From assembly GCA_004835665.1 (NCBI GenBank), contig RBKR01000021.1, positions 248,001 to 312,000 of the forward strand: a stretch of DNA of 64,000 nt. Direction: 5' to 3'. Shown piece after piece: positions 39,717 through 51,657 of the stretch; positions within the stretch are counted from its first letter, which is position 1, and every line of letters begins with the position of its first letter. This DNA is from Phoma sp. XZ068. Lineage: Eukaryota; Ascomycota; Dothideomycetes; Pleosporales; Didymellaceae. A model generated the notes under the pieces. The model did no database searches, was not told the origin of the DNA, and worked only from the letters and a program-made list of their open reading frames with translations. A program made the position numbers and the translations under genes.

Positions 39717-40010
39717 ATGGACAACCGCAACATCCACCTCCGGAACTGCAGAGGGACCTTCTGTCGCAACGAGTGTGATCTCTGTGACCCCGACATGTAT
39801 ATACCTTATTTATCACAAATTGGCTCGAATGACCACAGCAGGGAGGAAGACGTGGGATTCTGGGACGAGGCCGGCCAGCCGACTGCTGGACCACCAGAAA
39901 GCAATGGTGCATACGGCAACAAGAACTGCGATGAAGATAGGGATGAAGGGTATATAGGCTGCCCGGTGTGTGGATCGTGGTGTGAGATGCCGATTCATGG
40001 GTGCGATTGA
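39717..40010 (+). CDS. Small Cys-rich protein, 97 aa (possible)
   Basis: A short ORF 100 bp after the 943-aa gene. Cysteines cluster at both ends as CRGTFCRNECDLC and CPVCGSWCEMPIHGC, resembling paired zinc-binding knuckles around an acidic middle. No family recognised. It overlaps, in another frame, the possible spliced C-terminus of the 943-aa protein, so at most one of the two readings is likely right. Confidence 0.35.
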   Translation: MDNRNIHLRNCRGTFCRNECDLCDPDMYIPYLSQIGSNDHSREEDVGFWDEAGQPTAGPPESNGAYGNKNCDEDRDEGYIGCPVCGSWCEMPIHGCD

Positions 40011-40642
40011 GCTTGAGAGATATCTATGAACAATGCACTCATCAAAAGGAAAATGTTGAAGATGTCCATAAAAAAATTTCCGATTGGAACTTCTACCAAT
40101 CTATCCGAATCTCGTGCAGTTCATTGCATAACCATATCGCCAGGTCTTATGAATTTAAAAAAAGAGCACGGGAGAAAGGGGCCGGAGAATAAACTCACGC
40201 ACTACCCGAAGATCTGCACCGACGTTGATCTGAAGGTTTGCTCGCTCGTTCATACAGCGAACAGTCGTACGAGATAACCACCGAAACGACACAAACCCGA
40301 CGCTTGAAGTAAGTTCTGCAGGTTGCTGACTGGTCAGTCCCTTTAATGTTCAGTCAGCATCTGCAAGAGCAGAAGGACCCGACCTCCGCAGCTGACAGGC
40401 GCTAAGCGAGTGATAGCGCCTTGGCGCCGTGCTTGTCTCGCGATTGCCCAGTGAAAATCTAGCCATGACGTCGATCTCGCGCCGCAAAAGCGCCGGGGGG
40501 TTGATGAGATGCGGAGCGTCGGAGCTCTTGAATTTACGCTTGTCGGGCCTTCCTCGTTTATACGCCTTCATGCATAGTTATCACTTTTTCGTTATCTCAA
40601 TCAACGTGCTGCTGGATTGAGGGGTTTCTACAACTTTGCAGC
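40011..40642. other. Intergenic region upstream of the ArAE transporter
   Basis: About 630 bp with only short ORFs. It should contain the promoter of the following transporter gene. Confidence 0.45.
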
Positions 40643-43600
40643 ATGGCTCGAGTTGCACAGAATGGACAGCTCCCAGATCAGGAAGAGACGGATGCCAATG
40701 GGACGGTGAAGCCGGACGCAGCACGTGAAGAGGGCAATGGCTATCAACAAGACACAACATTAGGGGATCGTTCAAAAGAGGAGGAAAAGAAGAAGAAAGA
40801 GCCGGGAAAAATCAAGAAGATATGGGGCAAGCTTGGGCTCGATGTCCCAACCCTCATGATGATGGGCAAAGCTGCGCTCCCGCCCGCCATAGCTCTCGCT
40901 ATGTACCAAGCCGATGTGGTCGCAAAGAAATTTGCGACCCTCGGATATCTTGTCGCCATCATCTCGATTCTCGGATTCTGCATCATGCCTAGGGCGAAAT
41001 TCATCCAGACGATGACCATGAACGTCCTCAGCACATGCGTCGGTTCTGGTGTTGCCATGTTGATGTTGTGGTCCGCTGTCAAAGCACGCGAACACACGAC
41101 AGTCCCTGGAGCTCGTCCCGAACGATACAACGCCTCACAGTCATCAGTTCTTGGTGTCTGGCTGTTCTTTCAAATCTACATTGTCAACGCGCTCAAGGCG
41201 AAGTTTCCGCAACTGGCCTTTCCAACCATCGTCTATTCGATTCAGGTCAACGTTGCAGCGACATCTGGCTTTCTCTTCATTACGACCGCGCAATGCCAGG
41301 CCTTCGTTCAACGGCTGTTGGAGGCGTTTCTCACTGGATTTGCTATCGCTACTGGTGTGAGCCTACTCATCATTCCAGTCTCGTGCCGGAAGGTTGTTGT
41401 GAAAGAGATGACTGGATACATTGGATTATTAAAGGGAGCTATTGCAGCGCACAAGGGCTACATCCAAGCCCTAGAAGGCTCTGATATGTTTGGGCAAACA
41501 TTCGTCCCCGAGGCCGAGGATGGGGACGAATCAGGCAAAGAGAAGAAGCCAAAGGCTAAGCCGGAAGTCGCAGCTGTAAAGAAGACGATAGGCGCTCTAC
41601 AAGAGCTACATGGCAAGCTCACTGCGGACCTTGCGTTTGCGAAGCGTGAGGTTGCGTACGGCAAGCTGACACCCGACGACCTCGAAGCCATATTCAAGCA
41701 CCTGAGGTCGATCCTCATGCCCATCCTCGGTCTTGGGTCAGTCATGGATCTCTTCGAAAGAGGAGCAGAAGTCAACCACTGGAGCGGCGAAGAGGTATCG
41801 GAACATGACCATGAGCTACGAGACCAGGCAGTTGCTGAATGGAACGAGCTCTTCTCGTTCGTTCACGAGCCATTTGAACGCATCATGCAGGTCATGGATG
41901 AGGGTCTTACGCACGTCATGCTCAGAATGCAGTTCATAACGCCACCCAAGAAGAAGGGCAAGAACCAGGATGATGCAGAGGCCAAAGGCGATGTAGTGAA
42001 GCCTGGCGACAAGAACTTCGCAGAGTACATGCAGAAGCAAGCCGACGTATTCTACAGCAAGAAAGAACCTACACTCCGCCATTGGGTCGAGAGCAAGGGT
42101 ATCAAGCTCAGCGCCGACTACTTTGCGTGTCCCAATCAGATCGACGATGAGACACTCCAACGTCTTCCCAGCATCACTACACGGAAGCGCGATCAGCGAC
42201 AGTTGTACGTGCTGCTGTATGTGATCTACTTGCTCAATTCCACCAGCCGTTCTATTCTCGAGTTCGTTAAGTTCGCCGATGAACACGACCAAGCAACAGC
42301 AAAGAAAAAGTTCATCAACCCTGGTGGCAGACGCCTGAAGAAGTGGATGAAGAGCATCTTCAAGTCCCAGGACTCAAACCACGACGATGAGACCACCATT
42401 GCTGGCTTCGACAGGAACAACACTACCGTTTATATGGGCGAAGCATATAAGAACAAGAAAGATCCTGAGCATCTCCCGCCTAAAAACGCCTGGGAAAGGT
42501 TTGGCAACGTCATTCGTGCCCTCTCGAATTTCCTCCGCTCCCCCGAATCTGCCTTTGGTTTCCGTGCTGCTTGCGCTACCATGTCAATCGGCATCATCGC
42601 TTTCCTGCACAACACCCAAGTCTTCTTCGTCGAGCAACGTCTGGTCTGGGCCTTGATCATGGTCGCAATCTCCATGACTCCGACCGCTGGCCAATCCATC
42701 TTCCAATTCATCCTGCGTATCGCTGGAACTTTCGTGGCCATGTGCGTTGCCTGGCTAATTTGGTACATTCCCGACCATCGAACTGCTGGTGTCATCACCT
42801 TGTTGTGGTTCTTCGTTGCACTCGGATTTTACATCCCGCTCAAGCGCCTGGACCTGGTGATTGTCGGTATGATCAGTGTCGTCACAGCCACGTTGATTGT
42901 GGGCTACGAACTGCAAGTCCGCAAGATCGGCGTCCTAGCATCAACCGCCACAGGCCAACCCGCCTACCCCATCTACCAACTCGGCCCGTACCGTCTAGCA
43001 ACCGTAGTAGGCGGCCTCGCAGTGGCGTTCTTCTGGACAATATTCCCCTACCCGATCACCGAGCACTCCGCGCTCCGTCAGAAGCTCGGTGGCGCCCTCT
43101 ACCTCAGCGCAAACTTCTACTCCATCATGCACGAGCAAGTCATGGCACGCATCCGCGGCGACACCGGCGACGAAGAGAACGACAAAGAATCCCCAGGCTT
43201 CATGCTCAACAAGGCCCGCAACAAGGTCTTTGCAAAGCAGATGCTTACTCTCCAGGCACTAAAAATGCACTCTGCCTTTGTCAAATTCGAATTCCCCCTC
43301 GGCGGCAAATTTCCCGCAAAAGAATACGAAAAGATAATCGGCTACGTAAACAACATCGTAAACTACACTGCCCTACTAGGCTACGCAAGCCAATCCTTCT
43401 CACGCCTCAACGCCGCCGCCGCTGCCTCCTCCTCCAACTCCGCATCCTCGCCCTCCCACTTCCCCAGCCCCATCTCCCCACAGTGGGCCGACGACTTCCG
43501 GCGCGTCATCAAAGACGCGAATGTCACGAGCCATGAAATCACGACCATGCTGTCGCTGCTGTCCTCGGCGATTACAAATGGCCAGCCGCTGCCGCCGTAT

Positions 43601-43967
43601 CTCAAGGCCCCGCAGAGCTACCAGCTCAGCCGCAGGCTGCAGGCCGTGGACGCGGATATCTTGTCGATGCGACATATTGCGGAGCCCGGGTATGCGGCGT
43701 TTGCGGTGATGGCGGTGAGTACGCAGTGCATTAGTATGGATATTGAGAGGTTGTTGAAGTAAGTCTTCCTGTCGTGTTTATACGTGTTTTACGTGATTTG
43801 AATAGGAAACTAATGAATACAGGGCCGTCAAGAAACTCGTCGGCGAACTGGACTTCTCATTCCACGTCGTTAGCACAAGTAGCAGCAGCACAACGTCCTC
43901 CGCCGAAACGCTGGTCCGAAACGCTTCGAATCCGGACGCCGCCGGTGCACGCAACAAGCAGGAGTAA
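40643..43967 (+). CDS. ArAE-family ER membrane transporter (BRE4-like)
   Basis: Exons 40643-43758 and 43823-43967 join across a 64-bp intron (GTAAGT donor, ACTAATG branch, ACAG acceptor) to give 1,086 aa. A Lys/Glu-rich cytosolic N-terminus is followed by a first cluster of membrane segments (about 75-220: FATLGYLVAIISILGFCIMP, VLGVWLFFQIYIVNALKAKF). A long soluble region with KPKAKPEVAAVKK follows. A second cluster of about six membrane segments occupies about 640-810 (FGFRAACATMSIGIIAFLHN, FIPLKRLDL-type loops), and a soluble C-terminal domain ends the protein. This split 6TM plus 6TM layout is that of the aromatic acid exporter-like (ArAE_2/fusaric-acid-resistance-like) proteins, including yeast Bre4 involved in brefeldin A sensitivity. 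The substrate is unknown. ER location is taken from the family, not seen here. Confidence 0.82.
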
Positions 43968-44939
43968 ACGTACCCTGTCCGTAGCACTAGGAGAGGTGTA
44001 TAGTTGATTGATTCGAACTTGGGAGCGTATAGCGCACGTCTTTTCTGCATATACTTGGCATGTACATACACTGTAACGTCAGTAAATTTTAATCGCACGA
44101 CTAGCATTATTTATTGTATGCACGAAATGGGAATGGCTTGGTACAGTGCTCTCGTAACTTTTTTTGCGCAACACACGATAGTACGTTTGGTGTATAGATT
44201 TACCAAGCACACCCCTTCAAGGTATACCTCCATGCTGACCACAGGGATGAACATATTATAAAGCATCTGCAACTAGACTATGGAGACTCTATTCCTATAT
44301 AATTATCGAAATTCAACTTACACATAGGGCTAATCCGCAACATACTCTATAAACTGTACCAATCTAACATTTATTGCTAATGTCTTCTACTACACACTTT
44401 ATTATATACCTCTCTACACCTAGATGAGGATCTCTACATCTACCAATTCCCTCTATACACATGTACAAAAACTTCTGTAGTTAGGACACGCAGAGGAATC
44501 GGTACCGTGCATGCAAAATTGCACGAAACGGAAGAGCACAAACTATTGTATATAATAAATATCATATCATCCACACAGCACTTCCCCACCACAAGCACAG
44601 GAGCCACAGTACCAAGGACTACGATATGAACAACATCCATGCATTCGTTTGTTAATGCAACACTTCTACCGCTGCTGCCATATGGTAGGTACTAAGTTAA
44701 AACAAGGAATTTTCCATAAACGCCATCCTGACCCTTTTCGGGCACCAGGTATGAATGCATACATCCAAGCCAAAACAACTCCCGATTAAACCCAAACAAG
44801 ATCAACAACCACTACGCCATGTAGTGCTCTCTAAAAGTCCCTTAATCCACCCCTCCCTCCTCCCATTCCATAGTCTCAACTGCTATCCCTTCCTCCAATT
44901 CCTATTCCTACTCCAATTCCAATTGGAGAAACAAACGTC
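43968..44939. other. AT-rich convergent intergenic region
   Basis: About 970 bp between the 3' ends of the transporter and the ubiquitin protease gene. The middle (44100-44600) is AT-rich with many tata/taat stretches. Near 44880-44935 there is a pyrimidine-rich run of cctattcctattcctactccaattcc type. No gene recognised. Confidence 0.5.
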
Positions 44940-47135
44940 CTACGTCGCGCTAACAAGCGGTAAACTCGCGGTACTCCCTCTCCCGCGCGCCGCCTTGTTC
45001 CCCGCCGTGCGCATCGTATGCGGCGAGAGTTTCGGTAGTGTTGGTGTCGGCGGTGCGGCTGAGGTGTCGGTCTCCGAGTCGATTTCTAGGGAGGAGTCGG
45101 GGTCTGTTTCGCTTGCTGTGGTTGAGGCGTCGTCTGGGATGGAAAGGGGTGTGGCGGTGGCTTTTGGTGCGTCGAGTGTTGAGTCTGTTGGGTTTGCTGG
45201 GTCTGATGGGACGTGGAGGGCTTCGTCTGCGCGTTCGGAGGCGGAAATGGGTGTAGGTAGGGATGTGGGGGTGGTAGCGAGTGTTTCTACGACTGCGGAG
45301 GGGGTGTCGACGGGTGACTCGTCAATACGCTCGTAGAAGAGCATGAAGACGTTGCCTTGGTGGGCTTCTTGTTCGGAGACGGCGTAGACGGTGTCGTCGC
45401 TGAAGCGCCACCATTGTTCTTCGGCCGGGGGTTGGTCTTCGTCATCTGCTTCTTCCTCCTTTTCGTTCACGGCTTCCTCATTGATGCTTTCGGTGTCTTC
45501 TTCGTCCACGACTTCTGTGTCTTCCTTGTCCTCTGCTTCATCCTTGTCTGCCTCATCCTTATCTTCTGCTTTACGGACTGGCCTCGGATGCGGCCGATAA
45601 CAGACATAATGCCCATTGCCATGCGTGCCAAAGTGCGTAACCGCAGCCCGCAGCTTATATTGGAACGGCGACGAAGCTGTAGTATCCGCACCAACCAACA
45701 TAGACTTCTTCGGATCGCGAGGCCACTCCTCCGTCTTGGGGTCGAGATCCGGTTTCTGCGACCCGCTCGGCTGAGACCCTAGACACCACTTGCCCAAGTC
45801 CAGCGTCGACGGGTACGACACGGCGGCGTTGTTCTTGTATTGTGCGAAAGTGGTTTCGTCGAAGATACTTCTGTTGACGTGGAGGACGAGGGATTTGGGC
45901 GCTCGTGCAATAACCACCTGTTTCGACTTCTCGCTCTTGACCCAGTTCTTCTTGGGAATGTTGAAGGTCTTGGTCAGCGTCGTGTCTTTGAGGTCTTCGT
46001 CGTCGAGGGCGTCCTGTACGGCCTGCAGTCGTGTAGCGAATGGTGAATCCGGGCCCTTTGCGGCTGCCAGTGGCGCGAGCGTGCTCTTCAGCTTCAAGAG
46101 TGTGCACTTTGAGCATTCGACGCCGTCGATGTATTCGAGGTCTGTGTGCTCGTCGAGCAGCTCGCGGATGTCGTAGCGCGATCGATTGCGGCCCAGCGAT
46201 ACGGTGACGCAGTTGAAGGGGATGAGGGAGAGGCCCTCGGAGTAGCCGCAGGTCGTACACCCTACGCGCTGTGCCAGCGAGCCTTCCAGCGGGATCGGCG
46301 TGACGTTGGGTCGTTCTGTGTCGCTCTTCTCCTCTGTTTTCTCTGCTTTGTCTGCTTTGTCTGCTTTCTCTGCTTTCTCTGCTTTCTCCTTCTCATCCTC
46401 CTCACCTGCTTCGGGTAAGCTCAAGCTCTTTGCGGCCTCGACCCAGGAGACGGAGGTGCGCCTCTTACTGGTGGTGGCCTTCTTCAGCTCCTTGTCGAGT
46501 TCATCCAAGATGCGCGAATAGTACTCCTGGGCGTCCTGCTGGGTAAAGGTGCTCATCGACTTGAGCTTCCCGCGGACCCAAAAGTGCTGCCCGCGCTGCT
46601 CGGGGTCGTTGAGCTGGGCAATCATGTCGAGCAGGGCGCCGTTGGTGGTCTCGGCGGTGAAGGACGCGTGTTCGGCGGTGGTCTTGGTGAGGAAGTCGCG
46701 CAGCGAGGGCAGCGAGGCGAGGCCCTGGATGACGCTGTTCTGGTAGCACGAGTTGTCGTAGTTGCCCAGGCCGGGCGGCACGTCGCTGGGCCCTCTGGAC
46801 AGCGCGCTGGCGACCCCCCGCACGCCCTTGGACAGCGCGCTGGCGCCCATGCCGAACAGGCTCCCCATCATGCCGCCGCTCTGCATCGAGTCGTCGCTGG
46901 CCTCCGAGTCGAGCGACGGCGCAGGCGACACGGCGCGGACCAGCTCCAGCGCCATGTTGTGGGCGGCCTGGCGTATCCAGAACCAGACGGGGTAGCCAAG
47001 GACGTCGAGGAACTTGAAGAGGGCCGCGATACCGGCGACGACGGCGATTCCAACGGCAGCGGGCGTGGTGTGGCTCTGCGGAGTGGCCGAGCGCCGGTTG
47101 AATTCTTCAAACGTGAGGTAGTCGTTGTGGCTCAT
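44940..47135 (-). CDS. Membrane-anchored ubiquitin-specific protease (Ubp16/USP30-like)
   Basis: A single-exon 731-aa protein. A hydrophobic segment at about 27-54 (AAVGIAVVAGIAALFKFLDV and on) looks like an N-terminal anchor, as in yeast Ubp16 and animal USP30 of the mitochondrial outer membrane. The USP Cys box is GLGNYDNSCYQNSVIQGL with catalytic C130; the usual Gly before Asn is Asp. The oxyanion/FTQQDAQEYYSRIL box follows. Two zinc-binding CxxC pairs are GCTTCGYS and ECSKCTLL. The His box is THFGTHGNGHYVCYRP (His about 508), and WWRFSDDTVYAVSEQEA completes the fold. Two charged low-complexity inserts are present, one of them a (DKA/EKA) repeat. The Ser/Thr/Pro-rich C-terminus is disordered. 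It removes ubiquitin from proteins, possibly at mitochondria. It is divergent from ALB1. Confidence 0.87.
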   Translation of the reverse strand: MSHNDYLTFEEFNRRSATPQSHTTPAAVGIAVVAGIAALFKFLDVLGYPVWFWIRQAAHNMALELVRAVSPAPSLDSEASDDSMQSGGMMGSLFGMGASALSKGVRGVASALSRGPSDVPPGLGNYDNSCYQNSVIQGLASLPSLRDFLTKTTAEHASFTAETTNGALLDMIAQLNDPEQRGQHFWVRGKLKSMSTFTQQDAQEYYSRILDELDKELKKATTSKRRTSVSWVEAAKSLSLPEAGEEDEKEKAEKAEKADKADKAEKTEEKSDTERPNVTPIPLEGSLAQRVGCTTCGYSEGLSLIPFNCVTVSLGRNRSRYDIRELLDEHTDLEYIDGVECSKCTLLKLKSTLAPLAAAKGPDSPFATRLQAVQDALDDEDLKDTTLTKTFNIPKKNWVKSEKSKQVVIARAPKSLVLHVNRSIFDETTFAQYKNNAAVSYPSTLDLGKWCLGSQPSGSQKPDLDPKTEEWPRDPKKSMLVGADTTASSPFQYKLRAAVTHFGTHGNGHYVCYRPHPRPVRKAEDKDEADKDEAEDKEDTEVVDEEDTESINEEAVNEKEEEADDEDQPPAEEQWWRFSDDTVYAVSEQEAHQGNVFMLFYERIDESPVDTPSAVVETLATTPTSLPTPISASERADEALHVPSDPANPTDSTLDAPKATATPLSIPDDASTTASETDPDSSLEIDSETDTSAAPPTPTLPKLSPHTMRTAGNKAARGRGSTASLPLVSAT
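46333..46386 (-). repeat. 9-bp coding repeat in ubiquitin protease (EKA/DKA)
   Basis: Six 9-bp units (tctgttttc, tctgctttg twice, tctgctttc three times on the plus strand) encode alternating Lys-Ala-Glu/Asp triplets in an insert between the two halves of the protease domain. Confidence 0.9.
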
Positions 47136-47562
47136 CGCTTTTGCTAGCCGCGTGTGCTAAGGATGGGTGGTGGAGAAGGGCTCCAGAAGTGGTAAGGGAT
47201 AGAATGCAACGGAATGCGACCAGGGCAGCGGCTCAGCCCTCGGGCCAGCGCATGAGACAGAGCAAACTCACGGGCGATGCGGCTGCCTCCAACATGAAGA
47301 GAAGCGGCAGTGTGTGTGCGAGGCAAGCGGGGCGGTGGCGGCAGGCGGCGAGTGTTGGGCGCAGACATGGGATGGTGTCGCGAGGGTTCGCCATGTGGGA
47401 CTCCCGCCAGCCCTACGCCCCACTTAAATGTTCAGTGAATATTCAGAGCGTCCACGTCCACAGGTCAACATGACCACTCAGCATTGACTTCACGGACGTC
47501 TCCTAGTTTTTACAGACAATACTGTGTTACTCCACTCGCTTCACACCACACCACACATCGCC
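47136..47562. promoter_or_regulatory. Divergent promoter region of USP and ALB1 genes
   Basis: About 430 bp between diverging start codons, hence both promoters. No specific site assigned. Confidence 0.5.
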
Positions 47563-48175
47563 ATGGCCAAAACAGCAAAGCTCAAGAAGAAGCGTACGTG
47601 AAGCCTCCACACAGCGCCTTGAACACCATCTAATAGCTTTCACAGAGGTCGCACCGCACTCCCGCGCCGCCCGCCGCGCCGCCTCGCCCTCGATCCCCCT
47701 CCCCAAAGACGTCGCCACCAAGCCCCGAGACGCACACTCGCCCTCGCGCCCCTCCGAAGCCAAACACCACGTCCTCTCCGCCCACAGCGCGGGCATCACC
47801 AAGAAAAAGGGCGCCAGCCTCAAGCGCTCGCAGCGCGTGCGCGCCCAAAAAGCCATGGAGCGCGCCGCCGACGACATGGACAAGTGGGAGCTGAAGAAGG
47901 CGAAGAGCCTGCAAAAAGCTGCGTCCATCAAGGAGCGCGCGAAGCTGTGGGATGATATTAATGGGGAGAGTATCAGCTCCAAGAAGAGTGCGTTTGCGGT
48001 GCTGGCCGAGGGCGGGGAGACGGAGGCGAGCAAGAAGGAGCGCGAGTGGGTTAGTGACGAGGAGATGGATGATGCTGCTAAGGCGGCAGAGGCAGAGGCA
48101 CAGGCGAAGAGTGCAGGGACGCCTGCAGAGGCGACGAGTGTGGCGGCGCCCGTGGACGAGGATGAGCTGTTGTGA
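47563..48175 (+). CDS. ALB1: Alb1-like pre-60S ribosome shuttling factor
   Basis: Exons 47563-47593 and 47646-48175 join across a 52-bp intron (GTACGT donor, CTAAT branch, CACAG acceptor) to give 186 aa. The N-terminus MAKTAKLKKKQVAPHSRAAR followed by RAASPSI is the family's signature. A basic segment (ITKKKGASLKRSQRVRAQKA) and a charged helix (MERAADDMDKWELKKAKSLQ, then SIKERAKLWDDIN) follow, and the tail is acidic. Alb1 partners Arx1 and travels with pre-60S particles from nucleolus to cytoplasm. The ten-codon first exon is typical of such genes. Confidence comes from the conserved N-terminus and the helix ending in WDDIN. Confidence 0.82.
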
Positions 48176-48311
48176 GTGTGGGGAGACTTGTGCGGCAAAA
48201 TAGATACCCGTCCTTGTGACTGCAATGAGACATGACCTTCTACCATCCCCCTTTTTTTTAACTGTTGTTGTGCTTGGTTCGGGCATGGTGCATGACAATT
48301 CGAACACCACA

Positions 48312-50807
48312 TCACCACTCCATCCCCCCAACCGTCGACATACTAGGCGGCCTATCCTCCACCCTCCTCCCCAACCCACTCTCCTCCTCCCCCAGCACAA
48401 GCTCCAACGTCCACCCCTCCGCAAAAAACTCATGTCCAATCCAACTCCTTGTATACACCTCTCCATTCAACCTCGCACTCTGAACATACAAATTCCTATA
48501 CTCCCCATCGAAATTAACATTCCGAACCGTCGCCGTCGCATTCGTAAGCGCATTCGTCACGCTGACGGATTCGAAGAACGGAGGGGTAATGAAATACACG
48601 TTTTGGCCTGGATTGGGGAATAAACCCAACATGCTGAAGAGCGTGAAGGATGCCATTGCGCCCGAGTCGTCGTTGCCTGGGAGTCCGGCGTGGGATGTGT
48701 TGAAGCGGGATGGGATATCTAAATGATTATCAGAGAAGAATACATGCAATGTTGGTACGAACACGAGACTTACAATCGTGCAGCCGCGCGGCTGATAGAC
48801 CCGGGCGCCCGGCATAGTGCGGCATGTATACTGTCAGGAAAACGGGCTCGTTGCCTATGTCTGCTAACCCCGAGGTGTGAAAGTAGTCCAGACGACGCAG
48901 GAACGTTTCGTCTCCGCCCAGCAGCTCGATGACCTTGGCCATGTCGTGGGGAACGAAGAACATGTATTCCCACGCGCTGCTTTCGAAGGTCTCGGAGGGA
49001 TTGGAAGTCAAGCTGCAGAAGTCTGCGAGCGGGCTGCATGCGATTGGGTCTTGGTAGCCCCATGTGCCGTTTTGGTATTTTGGCTGGAAGAAGCCGGTGA
49101 ATTTTGTGTTTGTGCCGTTTATGAGGGAGGTTTGGTCGGGCTTGAATAGATTCTGCCAGTTTGTTGAGCGGGAGAGGTAGGTCGTGTATGTATCTTTCCC
49201 CAGTCCTTTGGCCAGGGTGGCGAGGTTGAAGTCGTTGTAGCTATACTCCAGTGTGCGAGAGATACTCCTTGAATTGGTGCCGAAGCCCACCGGATCGAAA
49301 TCCAGATACGGAATGTAATGCAGTGTTTTCCACGAGTTGAGACCGCCGCGACCTTGGACACTCCATTCCAGTGGCTCGTTTTCGGCGTCGTTGATGATGG
49401 CGCCGTATGCAACGTCCCAGTCGATGCCAGTGAGATTCTTGACGTACGCATCTACAATGACGTTGTCTGCGTCTGAGCCACCTTGCGTCCACCCTTTGCA
49501 TGTACTCATCATGCAATCGGGAAGCCAACCGCGGTGTTTATACGTGTCCAGCAGACTGCGGATCATATTCGACATCATGTTCGGGTCGAGGATGGTAAGA
49601 AAAGGGAGCTGCACACGCCACATATCCCAAATGCAGTAAAACGAGTCAAAGTACGGTTCTGAGCTCTGCCAATGTGGGTTCTCGCCGGTATAATTTTGAG
49701 GAGAGATCATGGTGCGGTAGACCGCGCTCCAGAAATTGGTCTGGAAGCTGGCATCGACGCCGCCTGTTGAGAGAGATATTGGAGTGAACTTCGCACGCCA
49801 TGCATCCTCGGCTTTGGTGACTAGTCTTTCAAAGTCGAAATCAGGACCAGGTATCTCTTTCTCAGCGTTTTGACACGCCTGTTGTGTGCTGATGAAACTG
49901 ACTCCCATCCGCGCATCGATAGTACCATTCAGTGGTCCCTGGAAGCGGAGGTAGCCGCCTGCTTGAAGGTAGAACAGGTTGAACCCTCTTGTGACATATA
50001 GTTGCTTTGGTTCGGGGCCGGCTCGGTTGTTCACCCATACTCCCGAATCTTTGATACTACCTCCAGCAACATCGAGACAAAAGTACGCTTGATAGGACCC
50101 AGCTCCGAAACTTGGTAGAAACGTGCCGTTTCCTTTCATTCGTCCAGAGTTTTCACCATCATTAGCTTCAATACTGATCGATGCGTTCTGTCTGCTGGCC
50201 CACAAATCAGTGAGGTCTAGCATAATCACTGGGTTCCCACTCCCATTGGCAGAAAGGGCTCCGGAGAAGTCAAAGCGGAATAGTGCAGTATGCTCGGCAA
50301 CAGTCATGTCAGCATGAATACCATTCTCCAACTCCACTCCAAAGTAGCCTGGTCGCGCCTTCACAGAATCATTCTTATACGGCGTGGCCCGCGCTGCGAC
50401 TGGAAACTCGCACGTATTGATATCGTCTCCCGGGCAAACCTGCGGAAAGATGGGAAAGTTGCCCAGACTCGGATTGCCTCCAGTCCCAGAATCATGAAGA
50501 GCCGAAAAACCAGTGATATTGCTTCCATCCGTGGAGAATCCTCCAGTGTTCTCGCCGTCTACATCAGCAACAGCTAAGGCGTTTGTTAATGGCAGACAGC
50601 AATAGGCTGTGTGGCTCGGCTCGAACCTTTCGCCATGCCGTATGGCAGAGTTGCACCAGCGAAGACATTTCCGCCGCTTTGTGTTCCGATCAATGGGTCG
50701 ACCCAGTCGAGGATATCAGAACTGTTGTTCTGCCTAGCGTGTTTGGGTGCAGAAAGTACACTTCGACCGTAGAGAAGGATGCAGACGACAGAGCAGAGGG
50801 CGAACAT
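48312..50807 (-). CDS. Secreted GH92 alpha-mannosidase, three exons
   Basis: Exons 50807-50627, 50573-48774 and 48718-48312 join in phase to give 795 aa; introns are 53 and 55 bp. I choose the ATG at 50807 because it begins a signal peptide (MFALCSVVCILLYGRSVLSA). The GH92 hallmark follows across intron 1: DWVDPLIGTQSGGNVFAGAT, LPYGMAKAVADVDGENTGGF and LHDSGTGGNPSLGNFPIFP. Further conserved blocks are IWDMWRVQLPFLTILDP, RGWLPDCMMSTCKGWTQGGS and, split by intron 2, SHAGLPGNDDSGAMASF with the acidic pair used by GH92 enzymes. These are calcium-dependent exo-alpha-mannosidases that trim mannan or N-glycans. Many NxT/S sites fit secretion. Intron 1 uses the rare donor GTTCGA. The gene is divergent from the OYE gene. 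Confidence 0.92.
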
Positions 50808-51657
50808 GGTGTATTGAGAATCAATGGTTCGTTCGAAGGCAGAGGAAGTACTTTCCGTCGAGCACTTGTTGTCAACTCTTCGGTGGTACAACATCGACGT
50901 CAGATCATCCTAAATGAGCCATTGTGTTGCGGGGTAGACCGACCAGCCATCCGGTAGGTCCGACCTCAGGTCTGGCAGACATCTTCCTCTTCGTTCTCAC
51001 CATTGTCGAACTCTTTAAAGTGTGGTGTCTTTGGAATGGTTGTTGGCGCAAGGCTGCTCTAGCGGCATGCCATGACTTGCAGTGCTGGGCGTGCCACATT
51101 CCTTCAGCCTCAGGGTCGCGCCTCTTTGTTCCTGCAGTTGCTTACTTCGACCGCATTTCACCGAATGGCCCTCCACTTACACCGTGATGACCCCGTATAC
51201 CAACGCTTCATATCTCCTTATGTCCAGTCCAGCTAGGCTCGAAGGCACCCTTCTCATAGTACAGAAGCAGAACGGCCAATAATCGGCCCCACGCCCGCCC
51301 AAGCCAGCCTTACAACGCACCGCGGCAGATGATACCTCGATGCCGATGCACATACGATCTCGCCGAGATCAATGCTCCAGCAACGGTCTCGACTCCGCTG
51401 TCCACCGGTGTTGTGGCGGTGAAGCCCCTTGAACGGGAAATCTGTGGGTTGACTATGACGTCGTCTTGTTGTCTCATCGAAGCCTCGGGCCACTCTTACT
51501 GATTTGTAAGGTGCAATTGTGCAAAAAGTGTAAAAGAAGGCATACGGTACTCACATCGGCTATGCTTCCATAACATCTCTATCGTCATTTTCTGTTTGAA
51601 CTCATTATACCTCTAGACAGTTTTATCAGACAACCTCTCGAACACATTCATCTCAAC
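50808..51657. promoter_or_regulatory. Divergent promoter region of GH92 and OYE genes
   Basis: About 850 bp between diverging start codons, with no gene recognised. It should hold both promoters. The part adjacent to the OYE gene is pyrimidine-rich, common before fungal start codons. Confidence 0.5.
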
